The notes: generated from the letters alone by a model not told the origin. Positions 7,501-15,922 are shown, numbered from the stretch's first letter. The stretch is DNA of 42,426 nt from Lachnospiraceae bacterium (GCA_022796475.1 JAAWIS010000025.1:1-42426); one strand, 5' to 3'. Program-made: numbers and translations.

Positions 7501-9130
7501 TTTCAATATCAAAAGGAATGGGCACATCTGGATTTACAAAGGTACTGTACCGGTCTGTAATGATGCCGTCCTTTACTTTTACCCCGCCGATTTCAATGAT
7601 CCGGTTTTTCTCAGATGAAAAGCCGGTGGTTTCGATGTCAAATACCACATATGTATCGGCAAAGCTCTGGTTTTTGGAATTCTGCACTAACTGCTTCATA
7701 TCATCTACCAGATATCCTTCCACCCCATAAATAATTTTAAAGGGATCCCCCTTATCCAGGGCATGGCTGGCATCGGTAAATGCCTGAACGCATCCGTGAT
7801 CCGTAACAGCAAGAGCTGGCATTCCCCACTGCTTTGCACGTTTAATAATATCTTTTATATCGGAAACTCCGTCCATTTCGCTCATTTTCGTGTGGCAGTG
7901 CAGCTCTATCCGCTTTTCCAGGCTGTGATCCATCCGCTTGCTGGTAAAATCTTCGCATTTCTTGATTCCTGTCACAGAGCCTAAGGTTAATTCATGATCA
8001 AATTTATCAATGGTGGTAACTCCCTTGATCTTAATAAAACTTCCCTTTACAACAGCCTGATCCACATCTTCCATCATATCCTGACGTGCAAACAGCTTAA
8101 CTGTAATAGTATCGGTAAAATCTGTAAGATCAAACTTAATAATCGTTCGCTCTCCGCCCCGAAGTTCCCGCTTATCCACTGCTAAAATTTTTCCACGTAA
8201 TGTAACCTCTCCCATTTCCCCTTCAATGGCATCAATCTGTATAAAACCATCTTCAAAATCCCGTCCGAATAACACTTCCGGATTATCTGATTTTTTAGTA
8301 TACGCGCTTCGTCCTCCGAAGTTTTTCGTTCCTTCTCCTCCGCTGCTAAATCGTTTCGAACTATTTTTCTGAATGGTATAATTTTTTCCGTTCTTAGCTG
8401 AAGATTCTGAATTCCTCTCCTTGCCTGATTTTATTTTGTACTCTTTTTCTTTTGCCTTCGCGGAAATACCTGACATTCCAAAATCTTCTCTTTTTCCGGT
8501 TTCCATATCCCAGGGAGGGCTTTCCTCATTCTTAGCCATGTGCCCCTTGCCGTATAAAAAGGAAACCGCTGCCGCCGCTGCTGCTGCATCTGATTCCTCA
8601 GCCTGTTTTCTCAGCTTACTTTCCTTTGCCGGAATATATAAAATCCCCACTTCTGCAGACAGACCGCACCGTTCCTGAAAGATTTTTTCTAAAATTCGTT
8701 TCAGCTCTCCCGCTTTTTCTTTCGAAACCATGTTCTCTTCAATTTCCATCTGCATATAATCCGGCTGAGGAAAACTAAGTTTTGCCTTTTTAAACATAGT
8801 ATATTCTACAATACTGTAATGTTTCAGTTCCAGAGCAATGCTGTCCTGATAAACCTTCATCAGTTTTTCAGGAGTATACTGCTCTGATAAATGATACCGT
8901 TCCTGAAACGTAATCGTTAACTGTTTTCCGGGAAAAAGCTGTTCTTTAATATCAGATTCCAAATCATAGATAACCTGCTTGTGAATCAGCCGGGGGCTTT
9001 CCAGATAAATACGAAGAGAGCTTCTGTCCCTGGAAGAAGTCACTCTGGAAACTTCCACCAGTTCTAAAAGCTCCTTTAACTCAGCCGCTACATTCAGCCC
9101 GGGGAACACTTCTGCAAACCCTTTTGTCAT
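4571..9130 (-). CDS. polC: DNA polymerase III alpha subunit, Gram-positive PolC type
   Basis: A 1519-residue replicative polymerase with built-in proofreading. In order: N-terminal domain; a Lys/Ser/Gly-rich low-complexity linker with an alanine run (about 177-283); OB fold; PHP domain with ELHCHTKM (about 413); DEDDh 3'-5' exonuclease inserted in the PHP domain, with FDIETTGF (about 497) and HNASFDVGF; zinc-binding Cys motif CPKC...CPVC; catalytic PDIDLNF (about 1041); and helix-hairpin-helix near the C terminus. I chose the ATG at 9130, preceded by GGAAAGGGAAG; a longer start at 9184 would overlap ispG. The typical family length is nearer 1440, the excess being the linker. It is the last gene of the pyrH cluster. 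Confidence 0.97.
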   Translation of the reverse strand: MTKGFAEVFPGLNVAAELKELLELVEVSRVTSSRDRSSLRIYLESPRLIHKQVIYDLESDIKEQLFPGKQLTITFQERYHLSEQYTPEKLMKVYQDSIALELKHYSIVEYTMFKKAKLSFPQPDYMQMEIEENMVSKEKAGELKRILEKIFQERCGLSAEVGILYIPAKESKLRKQAEESDAAAAAAAVSFLYGKGHMAKNEESPPWDMETGKREDFGMSGISAKAKEKEYKIKSGKERNSESSAKNGKNYTIQKNSSKRFSSGGEGTKNFGGRSAYTKKSDNPEVLFGRDFEDGFIQIDAIEGEMGEVTLRGKILAVDKRELRGGERTIIKFDLTDFTDTITVKLFARQDMMEDVDQAVVKGSFIKIKGVTTIDKFDHELTLGSVTGIKKCEDFTSKRMDHSLEKRIELHCHTKMSEMDGVSDIKDIIKRAKQWGMPALAVTDHGCVQAFTDASHALDKGDPFKIIYGVEGYLVDDMKQLVQNSKNQSFADTYVVFDIETTGFSSEKNRIIEIGGVKVKDGIITDRYSTFVNPDVPIPFDIEKLTGINDGMVLDYPKIDVILPQFLDFCKDAVMVAHNASFDVGFITHYAKKMGLAFSPTVLDTVALARVLLPNLSRYKLDTVAKAVNVSLENHHRAVDDAKATAEIFVEFIKRLRGRDIESLDQLNSLSEMTADMIRKLPTYHVIILAKNDVGRINLYRLVSYSHLEYFARRPRIPKSLLAQYREGLIIGAACEAGELFQALLRGAPDAELARLVNFYDYLEIQPLGNNQFMLRDEKSTVKTKQDLIDLNMRVIQLGEQFGKPVCATCDVHFLDPQDEIYRRIIEAACGFKDCDMQPPLYFRTTEEMLEEFGYLEPNKAEEVVITNTRKIADMCEKISPVRPDKCPPVIEDSDATLRKICYNQAHSIYGEQLPKIVTDRLEKELHSIISNGFAVMYIIAQKLVWKSNEDGYLVGSRGSVGSSFVATMAGITEVNPLSPHYICPKCHYYDFDSEEVKKFSGMAGCDMPDRNCPVCGEPLKKEGFDIPFETFLGFKGDKEPDIDLNFSGEYQSKAHDYTEVIFGKGQTFRAGTVGTLADKTAYGYIRKYYEAREQSKRNCEINRIVQGCVGVKRTTGQHPGGIIVLPLGEEIFSFTPVQHPANDMTTSTVTTHFDYHSIDHNLLKLDILGHDDPTMIRMLQDLTGIDPVHDIPLDCKEVMSLFQNTSALKLTPEDIGGCKLGALGIPEFGTDFAMQMLIDTKPKYFSDLVRIAGLSHGTDVWLGNAQTLIQEGTATIQTAICTRDDIMVYLISRGMEEGLSFTIMESVRKGKGLKPDWEEAMKEHGVPDWYIWSCKKIKYMFPKAHAAAYVMMAWRIAYCKVFYPLAYYAAFFSIRAKGFSYELMCMGRDKLEIHLSDYKKRSDTLSNKEQDTLRDMRIVQEMYARGFEFMPIDIFRAQSTEFQIIDGKLMPSLSSIDGLGEKAAEGIVEAVKDGKFLSKEDFMNRTKVGKTICGMLNDLGLLGDLPESNQLSLFDFAG

Positions 9131-9161
9131 GCTTCCCTTTCCTTTCCTGTTATTACAGAAT

Positions 9162-10235
9162 TCATGTGCTTTGTTTTCCTGCAAGCTTGTTTAGCTCTGC
9201 CCGCAGGGCTTCCAAAAGTTTTTCCTCCGGCACCTTGCGGATGATTTCACCTTTGCGGATTAAAAGGCCTTCTCCGATGCCGCCGGCAATTCCCACATCT
9301 GCTTCTCTGGCCTCTCCCGGCCCATTTACCACGCAGCCCATTACTGCTACCTTTACGCCCTTTAAACAATCAAACTCCGCTGCCATGGTTTCTGCCTGAT
9401 TGGCCAGAGCGATTAAATCAATCTGAGTACGTCCGCAGGTAGGGCAGGAAACAACCTCAATCCCGCTTTCCCGTAATCCAAGCGTCCGCAGAATCAATTT
9501 GGCCGATTTAATTTCTTCTACCGGATCTCCGGTTAATGAAACTCGTATGGTATCTCCGATTCCCTGATTTAAAATAATTCCCAGTCCCACTGAAGATTTA
9601 ATATTGCCGGAGTATAAGGTTCCGGCTTCCGTAATCCCCACATGAAGGGGATAATCTGTCTGACCGTCAATCAGCTCATGAGCTTTTACACACATCATCA
9701 CATCAGAAGATTTGATGCTGATCACCAGGTTGTCATATCCCATGTCTTCAACCAGCTTCACTTTAGCCAAAGCACTTTCCACAATTCCTTCTGCTGTTAC
9801 TTTGCCGTATTTCTCAATTAGATTTTTTTCCAGAGAACCGCTGTTTACTCCGATCCGGATGGGAATGTTTCGCTCTTTTGCCGTATCTATTACAGCCTTT
9901 ATCCGGTCAGAATTTCCGATATTTCCCGGATTAATCCGAATTTTATCTGCTCCGTTCTCCATTGCCGCGATGGCCATCCGATAGTCAAAATGAATATCCG
10001 CTACCAGAGGGATGGAAATTTCTTTTTTTATCTTCTTTATGGCCACAGCCGCTTCCATTGTGGGGACAGTCACCCGGATAATTTCACAGCCTGCCGCTTC
10101 CAGCCTGTGAATCTGAGAAATGGTGGAAGCAATATCTTCTGTTTTTGTATTGCACATAGATTGGATTGCAATGGGACTGCCGCCTCCAATCGTGCAGTTT
10201 CCAATCTGTATTTTTCTGGTACGTTCCCGTCCCAT
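9162..10235 (-). CDS. ispG: 4-hydroxy-3-methylbut-2-enyl diphosphate synthase
   Basis: A 357-residue cytoplasmic iron-sulfur enzyme of the non-mevalonate isoprenoid pathway that converts MEcPP to HMBPP. The N-terminal TIM barrel starts with GGSPIAIQSM. The C-terminal [4Fe-4S] domain shows the three cysteines in SCPTCG and GCVVNGPGE. GGAGGT lies 7 bases before the ATG. It sits between rseP and polC, 31 bases from the latter. In Bacillus this slot of the cluster is held by proS, whereas many Clostridia have ispG. It works two steps after dxr of the same cluster via the IspD-F enzymes, which are not encoded here. Confidence 0.97.
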   Translation of the reverse strand: MGRERTRKIQIGNCTIGGGSPIAIQSMCNTKTEDIASTISQIHRLEAAGCEIIRVTVPTMEAAVAIKKIKKEISIPLVADIHFDYRMAIAAMENGADKIRINPGNIGNSDRIKAVIDTAKERNIPIRIGVNSGSLEKNLIEKYGKVTAEGIVESALAKVKLVEDMGYDNLVISIKSSDVMMCVKAHELIDGQTDYPLHVGITEAGTLYSGNIKSSVGLGIILNQGIGDTIRVSLTGDPVEEIKSAKLILRTLGLRESGIEVVSCPTCGRTQIDLIALANQAETMAAEFDCLKGVKVAVMGCVVNGPGEAREADVGIAGGIGEGLLIRKGEIIRKVPEEKLLEALRAELNKLAGKQST

Positions 10236-10303
10236 AGGGCACCTCCCAATTTATTATCCAGTCTTGATATTTTTATGAAATCGAAAGCATGAAAGCATGT
10301 TTG

Positions 10304-11428
10304 TTAACGAAAGATCAAATTCCGGATATCGTTCATCATAATCACCAGCATAAGTCCCATTAAAAGCACCAGGCCTGCAAAATGAACCATACTTTCTTTT
10401 TCCTGGTCAATTGGCTTTCCGCGAACTGCCTCAATCAGCAAAAAGGCCAGTCTGCCGCCATCTAATGCAGGGATCGGAAGAAGGTTCATGGTTCCTAATG
10501 ATGCGCTCAATACCACACCTAAATTCATCAATGTCAGCAGGACGCTGAACCAGCCTGCCGGCCGTACTTGTTCTACAACTTCTCCGATATCTGCCACAAT
10601 GCGAACAGGGCCTCCTAAATCTTCTGTGCCAAGATATCCTCTGAACAAAAGCCCAAAGCTTTCAATTGCTGCCCTGCCCTGAAATAAAACCTCATGCCAT
10701 CCCAGCCGGAACAGATGGAGTATATTTTTAGCCTTGCGGTAATTTGGCATGTGCTCAATCCCCATCATGTAGCTTTGGGTTTCTTCATTAAAGGCAGTGG
10801 TCAATTCGGTTGTTAAAATTTCATATCCGTCCTTGATTTCATACCAGTCCGGGGTAACTGCCGCGTCCTTTTGATCGGATTTTGTTTGTATTGGTTCTGC
10901 CTGTTCCATCCGTTTGTATTGGATGGTAAGCTTTTCTTCTGGATGAAGCTGAAGGAACATGCTTAAATCCCGGTAATCCATCATTTTCTGCCCGTTTATG
11001 GATACAATCAAATCACCTGGCAAAAGTCCGGCATGTTCGGCAGGATATCCTTCCAGTACACCGGTGATCACCGGAAGATCATACCCGCGGTACCCTACAA
11101 TAATTATGCCGAAAATCAGCGCCAAAATAAAATTAAAAACCGGACCGGCTGCAATAACCAAAATTCTAACCCACACTGGCTTATTTAAAAATCCATTGGG
11201 ATCGCCGCTGTCTGTATCCTCATCTGCCATTGCACAGGAACCGCCAAGAGGCAGCAGCTTTAAAGAATACCTGGTTTCCTTCCCCTTAAAAGACAAAAGC
11301 CTTGGACCCATGCCGATGGAAAATTCCATAACCGACACCCCGTTAAGTTTTGCAAGAAGGAAATGTCCAAGTTCATGGAACATGATAATAAATCCAAACA
11401 ACAATATGGCTGCTAATATATTCAGCAA
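10304..11428 (-). CDS. rseP: RIP site-2 metalloprotease RseP/RasP
   Basis: A 374-residue membrane zinc protease that cuts transmembrane substrates such as anti-sigma factors and signal-peptide remnants. Membrane helix 1 carries the zinc motif HELGH (18-22), a PDZ domain lies in the middle (about 110-200), and the C-terminal site-2 protease motif NLLPIPALDGGR provides the Asp ligand. The start codon is TTG, supported by AGGTGG 4 bases before it and by the correct position of the first membrane helix. It begins one base after the dxr stop, so translation is probably coupled. Confidence 0.96.
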   Translation of the reverse strand: MLNILAAILLFGFIIMFHELGHFLLAKLNGVSVMEFSIGMGPRLLSFKGKETRYSLKLLPLGGSCAMADEDTDSGDPNGFLNKPVWVRILVIAAGPVFNFILALIFGIIIVGYRGYDLPVITGVLEGYPAEHAGLLPGDLIVSINGQKMMDYRDLSMFLQLHPEEKLTIQYKRMEQAEPIQTKSDQKDAAVTPDWYEIKDGYEILTTELTTAFNEETQSYMMGIEHMPNYRKAKNILHLFRLGWHEVLFQGRAAIESFGLLFRGYLGTEDLGGPVRIVADIGEVVEQVRPAGWFSVLLTLMNLGVVLSASLGTMNLLPIPALDGGRLAFLLIEAVRGKPIDQEKESMVHFAGLVLLMGLMLVIMMNDIRNLIFR

Positions 11429-11429
11429 T

Positions 11430-12578
11430 TTACCACCTGCTTTCTATAAATTCATAGGTTTCCTTTTCAGCATTTAAAATTTCGCTTACCGTAGGATGCT
11501 CTGTCTTTTTATGGGCATTCATAGATTCCTCAATCATGTCAATTATGGTCAGATATGGGATCTGACGGTTTAAAAATTTGCGGACAGCCAGTTCGTTGGC
11601 TGCATTTAAAACAGTGGGCATGGTTCCTCCGGCTTTTCCAGCTTCATAAGCCAGCCAAAGTCCTTTAAAATTCTTTAAATCCGGTCGTTCAAACCGAATA
11701 TCCGTAAGATTCCAAAAATCCAGCCGTTCCCCTGGCAGAAAACGGCGGCAGGGATAATATAGAGCATATTGGATCGGCAGTTTCATGTCCGGAGTGCCAA
11801 GCTGAGCCATCACAGCCCCGTCTTCAAACTCGATCATAGAATGAATGATGCTTTGTGGCTGTATTACCACTTGTACCTGTTCCATTTCAACGCCAAACAG
11901 CCATTTTGCCTCCATAACCTCAAGGCCTTTATTTATCATGGTAGAAGAATCAATGGTAATTTTATGTCCCATGGCCCAGTTGGGATGCTTTAGGGCATCC
12001 TCAGGCTGAATTCCTTCCATCTGTTCTCTGCTCCATCCGCGGAAAGGGCCTCCTGATGCCGTTAAAAGAATCTTGTGAATCTGGTTCCCATGTTCCCGCT
12101 CTCCATTCAAGCACTGAAAAATGGCGCTGTGCTCCGAGTCAACTGGCAGAATCTGAACCCCTTTTTCAGCAGCCAGCTTCATAATAATATGCCCGGCAGT
12201 GACTAATGTTTCCTTGTTTGCCAGTGCAATATCTTTTCCTGCTTCCATGGCAGCTATAGTTGGGCGGATTCCGATCATCCCTACTACTGCTGTCACTACC
12301 ATTTGTGCAGAAGCTTCTGTGGCTGCTTCGATTAAGCCTTCCATTCCAGAAACGACCTTAACCTGGCAGTCCGATATGCTCTGCTTTAATTCTTTTGCTT
12401 TTGCTTCTTCCCATACACAGGCTATCTTTGGGGAAAATTCCCGAATCTGCTGCTCCAGCAGTTTAATATTGCTTCCGGCTGCAAGGGCCGTTACTTGAAT
12501 ATCCCCATTCTTTCGAACTACTTCTAATGTTTGAGTCCCAATGGATCCGGTGGAACCTAAAACGGATATTGTTTTCAT
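11430..12578 (-). CDS. dxr: 1-deoxy-D-xylulose-5-phosphate reductoisomerase
   Basis: A 382-residue NADPH-dependent enzyme for the first committed step of the MEP isoprenoid pathway. The N-terminal Rossmann motif is GSTGSIGTQTL, and the metal and substrate site motifs LPVDSEHSAIF, ASGGPFR and MINKGLEVMEA are all present. I chose the second of two close ATGs (12578) because GGAG then lies 7 bases upstream, while the first (12584) would be too close. It starts 12 bases after cdsA and runs straight into rseP. Confidence 0.97.
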   Translation of the reverse strand: MKTISVLGSTGSIGTQTLEVVRKNGDIQVTALAAGSNIKLLEQQIREFSPKIACVWEEAKAKELKQSISDCQVKVVSGMEGLIEAATEASAQMVVTAVVGMIGIRPTIAAMEAGKDIALANKETLVTAGHIIMKLAAEKGVQILPVDSEHSAIFQCLNGEREHGNQIHKILLTASGGPFRGWSREQMEGIQPEDALKHPNWAMGHKITIDSSTMINKGLEVMEAKWLFGVEMEQVQVVIQPQSIIHSMIEFEDGAVMAQLGTPDMKLPIQYALYYPCRRFLPGERLDFWNLTDIRFERPDLKNFKGLWLAYEAGKAGGTMPTVLNAANELAVRKFLNRQIPYLTIIDMIEESMNAHKKTEHPTVSEILNAEKETYEFIESRW

Positions 12579-12590
12579 AGTCATTCTCCA

Positions 12591-13391
12591 TTACCGTAAA
12601 AATGTCAATGCAAAATAAATAGCCGGGGCAGTAAACAGCATACTGTCAAACCGATCCAGTACTCCGCCATGCCCTGGAATTAAATCTCCATAATCCTTTA
12701 CCTGATGATTCCGTTTAATAGCAGACGCTGCCAAATCTCCGATTTGGGAAATAATAGCAGCTATGCCGCAGGCGATGGAACAGGCGATCCTGGGATTGGC
12801 AACCTCAGTCATATGGTTTCCGAAAAATATAGCGTATATAAACCCTAGCAAAGCAGCCCCGAGAGCGCCTCCTATTGCGCCTTCTACTGATTTTTTCGGA
12901 CTAAGGACAGGTGCTAATTTATGCTTTCCAAAAAGCATTCCCACACAGTAGGCACAGGTATCACAGCCCCAGGAACTTAAAAAAATCAGCCAAACCAGAT
13001 ACTTCCCGTCTGCCATCATCCTGGTCTGATACAAGTAAGAAAACATGACTGCCACGTAAAAAATACCGAAAAAAGCTACCGTCACCTGCTCTGTCCCATA
13101 TTTTGGAAATGTGATTACATAAATGGCCATAAACAGCATAAGCGCTGCTATTGCCACCAGCATTACAAACTGCTCCTGATGAAACCAAACCAGACTGTAA
13201 TAGGCAAAAGCAGCCGTATATCCTACTGCTCCCAGTACCTTATCTTCCATCTTCATCACCCGGTATAATTCAAAAAGCCCAATACAGGAAATTCCTGCCG
13301 ACGCTACAAACAGCAGAGCGCCTCCGCTTCCTACAATAAACAGAGCCAACACTACTAAAACGATTCCGCTAATCAGCCTGGTAGCAAACAT
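12591..13391 (-). CDS. cdsA: phosphatidate cytidylyltransferase
   Basis: A 266-residue polytopic membrane enzyme that makes CDP-diacylglycerol, the common precursor of phosphatidylglycerol and cardiolipin. Several hydrophobic helices precede the C-terminal CDP-DAG synthase signature: SPKKSVEGAIGG, QIGDLAASAIKR and KDYGDLIPGHGGVLDRFDS, with the metal-binding Asp residues intact. AGGGG precedes the ATG. It is 37 bases after uppS in the conserved uppS-cdsA-dxr order. Confidence 0.96.
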   Translation of the reverse strand: MFATRLISGIVLVVLALFIVGSGGALLFVASAGISCIGLFELYRVMKMEDKVLGAVGYTAAFAYYSLVWFHQEQFVMLVAIAALMLFMAIYVITFPKYGTEQVTVAFFGIFYVAVMFSYLYQTRMMADGKYLVWLIFLSSWGCDTCAYCVGMLFGKHKLAPVLSPKKSVEGAIGGALGAALLGFIYAIFFGNHMTEVANPRIACSIACGIAAIISQIGDLAASAIKRNHQVKDYGDLIPGHGGVLDRFDSMLFTAPAIYFALTFLR

Positions 13392-13428
13392 CCCCAGCCC
13401 CTCTCTTTCTCTTTTTACAATCTTGTAG

Positions 13429-14151
13429 TTATGCTGTTACACCACCAAACCGCCGCTCTCTGTTATTATACTGCACAACTGCCTTTTCTAATTCCTCCTG
13501 ATTGAAATCTGGCCATAAACAATCCGTCACATAAATTTCAGTATAAGCTAGCTGCCATAACAGGTAGTTAGACAATCGAATTTCGCCGCTTGTGCGAATT
13601 AGCAGATCGGGATCGGGAATATCCTTTGTATCTAAATAGGAGGCGAATAATTCTTCTGTAAGATGAGCTTCCTCTGCTTTCCCTTCTCTGCAGTCCCTGC
13701 AAAAATTTGCCGCTGCCCTGACGATCTCATCTCTTCCGCCATAATTAACGGCAATTACAAAGGTTAATCCGGTATTTTCTTTGGTTTCTTCCTCCAGCCG
13801 GTTAATGCCCGCAATAATATCCTGGTCAAACCGCCTGCGATCTCCAATCATCTTAACTCTTACATTATTTGCAGATGCAATCTTTAATAATCGGACCATA
13901 TAATACCGGAACAACTGCATTAATGCACCCACTTCTTCTACGGAACGTTTCCAATTTTCTGTAGAAAATCCATAAACTGTCAGATACTCAATTCCCATCC
14001 TGGCAGCGATCTCTACTGTCTTTTCTACTGTTTTACAGCCTTCCTTATGTCCCATAGTGCGAGGAAGGCCGCGCTTTTTAGCCCAGCGTCCGTTTCCATC
14101 TAAAATAAGCGCTACATGGCGCGGAATGATCATATTAGTTAAATCTGCCAT
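13429..14151 (-). CDS. uppS: isoprenyl transferase (undecaprenyl diphosphate synthase)
   Basis: A 240-residue cis-prenyltransferase that builds undecaprenyl diphosphate, the lipid carrier for cell wall synthesis, from IPP and FPP. Conserved parts include LILDGNGRWAKKRGL with the catalytic Asp18, VYGFSTENWKR, and the C-terminal DPDLLIRTSGE and FxxR-type end. GGAGG lies 10 bases before the ATG. The product uses isoprenoid units made by dxr and ispG of the same cluster. A gap of 206 bases separates it from frr. Confidence 0.96.
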   Translation of the reverse strand: MADLTNMIIPRHVALILDGNGRWAKKRGLPRTMGHKEGCKTVEKTVEIAARMGIEYLTVYGFSTENWKRSVEEVGALMQLFRYYMVRLLKIASANNVRVKMIGDRRRFDQDIIAGINRLEEETKENTGLTFVIAVNYGGRDEIVRAAANFCRDCREGKAEEAHLTEELFASYLDTKDIPDPDLLIRTSGEIRLSNYLLWQLAYTEIYVTDCLWPDFNQEELEKAVVQYNNRERRFGGVTA

Positions 14152-14265
14152 ATCTTGCTTTCCTCCAAGCGTACATTCCCTTGTCCATTAAGGGTACTCT
14201 GGATCATTCTATTTTCAGGAATAATCCTTTTTGCCAGTTTGCAGCCGCGGTTCCTTGGCCGGATC

Positions 14266-14298
14266 TGCAAAAAGCAGGGCAGGATATCGCACCTGCCC
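14266..14298 (-). terminator. weak terminator or attenuator between frr and uppS
   Basis: On the minus strand GGGCAGG and CCTGCCC form a perfect 7-pair stem with an 8-base loop, followed by TGCTTTTTGC. The T run is short, so it might only reduce read-through within the operon. The rest of the gap (14152-14357) shows no convincing gene. Confidence 0.35.
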
Positions 14299-14357
14299 CC
14301 TGATTTGCCATAACTGCTGCATTCTGGCAATTCCCTATCCATCTCTGACCAGCGCAG

Positions 14358-14909
14358 CTATACCGTCATAATTTCCTTTGTTTTGGACTCAATGGCCTTG
14401 TCTACTTTTTCAATCATCTTGTCCGTCAACTTCTGGATCTTGTCGGTTGCTTCCTCTAAATCATCTTCTGAAATCTCGTTTGCCTTTTCCATTTTTTTGA
14501 AGGCGTCATTGGCATCACGCCGGATATTCCTGATTGCCACTTTGGCGTTTTCACCTTTCTTTTTTACATCTTTTGCCAAATCTTTACGGCGCTCTTCTGT
14601 CAGTTCCGGGAACATCAGACGGATTACGCTTCCGTCATTGGTTGGATTAATCCCTAAATCTGAGGTAAGAATCGCTTTCTCAATGGCTTTTAACTGTGTT
14701 TTGTCCCAAGGCTGGATTAAAAGCATCCTTGGCTCCGGAACGGAAACATTCCCTACCTGCTGAATAGGAGTAGGCGTACCATAATAATCCACACGAATCC
14801 GATCCAGAACATGAGGATTGGCGCGGCCCGCCCGAATCGTACCGTACTCTCCTGCCAGATTATCAAGGGTTTTGTTCATCTTGTCTTCGTAAACTTTAAT
14901 ATCCTGCAT
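14358..14909 (-). CDS. frr: ribosome recycling factor
   Basis: A 183-residue protein that, with EF-G, splits post-termination ribosomes. The family pattern is complete: the three-helix bundle start with [13 protein letters not shown], the beta domain [15 protein letters not shown] and the C-terminal [10 protein letters not shown] helix. The second of two adjacent ATGs (14909) is the better start, since AGGAGG lies 5 bases before it and only 2 before the first. It begins 12 bases after pyrH. Confidence 0.96.
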   Translation of the reverse strand: MQDIKVYEDKMNKTLDNLAGEYGTIRAGRANPHVLDRIRVDYYGTPTPIQQVGNVSVPEPRMLLIQPWDKTQLKAIEKAILTSDLGINPTNDGSVIRLMFPELTEERRKDLAKDVKKKGENAKVAIRNIRRDANDAFKKMEKANEISEDDLEEATDKIQKLTDKMIEKVDKAIESKTKEIMTV

Positions 14910-14921
14910 CATATCCTCCTG

Positions 14922-15623
14922 TTATGCGGTTACAATCGTACCGTTTATTTTTCCCTGCATTGCATTGGCAATGCTGTCTTTTTCATTTAAGCTGAATACT
15001 GCCATAGGCACTTTATGTTCCATGCACATAATCGAAGCAGTCAAATCAACTACTGCCAACTGCTTTTGAATAACATCCTGGATTGAAATGGTTTCATACT
15101 TTTTGGCCTCCGGATTTAATTTCGGATCGCTGTCATACACGCCGTCAATAGCCTTTGCTAACAGAATACAGTCTGCCTCCATCTCAATAGCCCGAAGAGC
15201 AATGCCTGTATCCGTGGAAAAATAGGGATGTCCCGTTCCTCCTGCAAAAAATACAATCTTCCCTTCCTGAAAACATGCATTGGCCTGATCCTTGGAAAAA
15301 AGCTTTGTCATAGATCCGCAGGCAAAAGGAGTAAAGATTTCCGTTTCCATTCCAGCATTCCGGAAGATTTCTGATACATAAATACAGTTCATAACCGTAG
15401 CAAGCATACCGATTTGATCTGCTTTTGTGCGGTCAATCGCTTCGCTGGTTCTTCCCCGCCAGAAATTGCCGCCGCCGATTACAATTCCAATCTGTACGCC
15501 TGCATCAGCAGAAATTTTAACCTGCCTTGCAACTTCCTTCACTGTGTCTTCATCATAGCCAGCCTTTTTCGAGCCTGCCAATGCTTCTCCGCTTAACTTT
15601 AATAGTACACGTTTCATATCCAT
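14922..15623 (-). CDS. pyrH: UMP kinase
   Basis: A 233-residue amino-acid-kinase-fold enzyme phosphorylating UMP to UDP. Motifs: LLKLSGEALAG at the N terminus, the glycine loop IGGGNFWRG, KADQIGMLATVMN, and the nucleotide-binding AKAIDGVYDSDP. AGGAG lies 10 bases before the first ATG; a second ATG two codons on is possible. It is the first gene of the cluster here. The rpsB-tsf pair that usually precedes pyrH is absent, and a promoter lies directly upstream instead. Confidence 0.96.
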   Translation of the reverse strand: MDMKRVLLKLSGEALAGSKKAGYDEDTVKEVARQVKISADAGVQIGIVIGGGNFWRGRTSEAIDRTKADQIGMLATVMNCIYVSEIFRNAGMETEIFTPFACGSMTKLFSKDQANACFQEGKIVFFAGGTGHPYFSTDTGIALRAIEMEADCILLAKAIDGVYDSDPKLNPEAKKYETISIQDVIQKQLAVVDLTASIMCMEHKVPMAVFSLNEKDSIANAMQGKINGTIVTA

Positions 15624-15716
15624 CCTGTATCATCTCCTGTATCCGGAATTTTCCTTCCTTTTTATGGTTTCTGGCAGCACTTTTATGTAATTGATACCTC
15701 AGCATAATCTTCTAAG

Positions 15717-15725
15717 ATTATACCA
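15717..15725 (-). promoter_or_regulatory. extended -10 promoter before pyrH
   Basis: On the minus strand TGGTATAAT forms an extended -10 box (TGnTATAAT). No good -35 box is visible; a T-rich stretch occupies its place, which fits an extended -10 type promoter. It lies about 95 bases before the pyrH start and would drive the whole pyrH-polC cluster. Confidence 0.6.
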
Positions 15726-15760
15726 TAAAAGCGCCCCGGAAAAAAGTACTTAATTTTAGA

Positions 15761-15922
15761 ATTTATGGGTTACTGTACTGGCTCATGACGAATCACCACG
15801 CTGATTCGTCATGAGCCAGTACAGTTATGGCGGCAAAGCATATGCCCCATCGCCGCCAGGCGATTTTAAATGGGCATATGCGGTTACGTTCACAAGGTAC
15901 CTGTGAACCGTAACATTTATGG
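15761..15922. repeat. multi-hairpin palindromic repeat element, copy 1
   Basis: Flanked by direct repeats ATTTATGG (15761-15768 and 15915-15922), this non-coding unit holds three hairpins: 15772-15827 (22-base perfect arms around TGTACTGGCTCATGACGAAT), 15838-15880 (arms GCATATGCCC and GGGCATATGC with an inner CATCGCC...GGCGAT), and 15882-15914 (arms GTTACGTTCACA and TGTGAACCGTAAC). The core CATCGCCGCCAGGCGATTTT recurs, nearly unchanged and inverted, in the element at 41266-41414. The right end overlaps the proA stop codon. It may serve as a terminator for the proA transcript. Confidence 0.8.

Noticed and set aside
4571-9184. Longer polC form starting at 9184
   Set aside because: The extra 18 residues overlap the end of ispG and lack a ribosome binding site; the ATG at 9130 has one.
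14139-14342. A 67-codon minus-strand frame between frr and uppS
   Set aside because: Cys/Arg-rich with no family pattern, overlaps the start of uppS, and has no good ribosome binding site; it more likely is spacer with a small hairpin.
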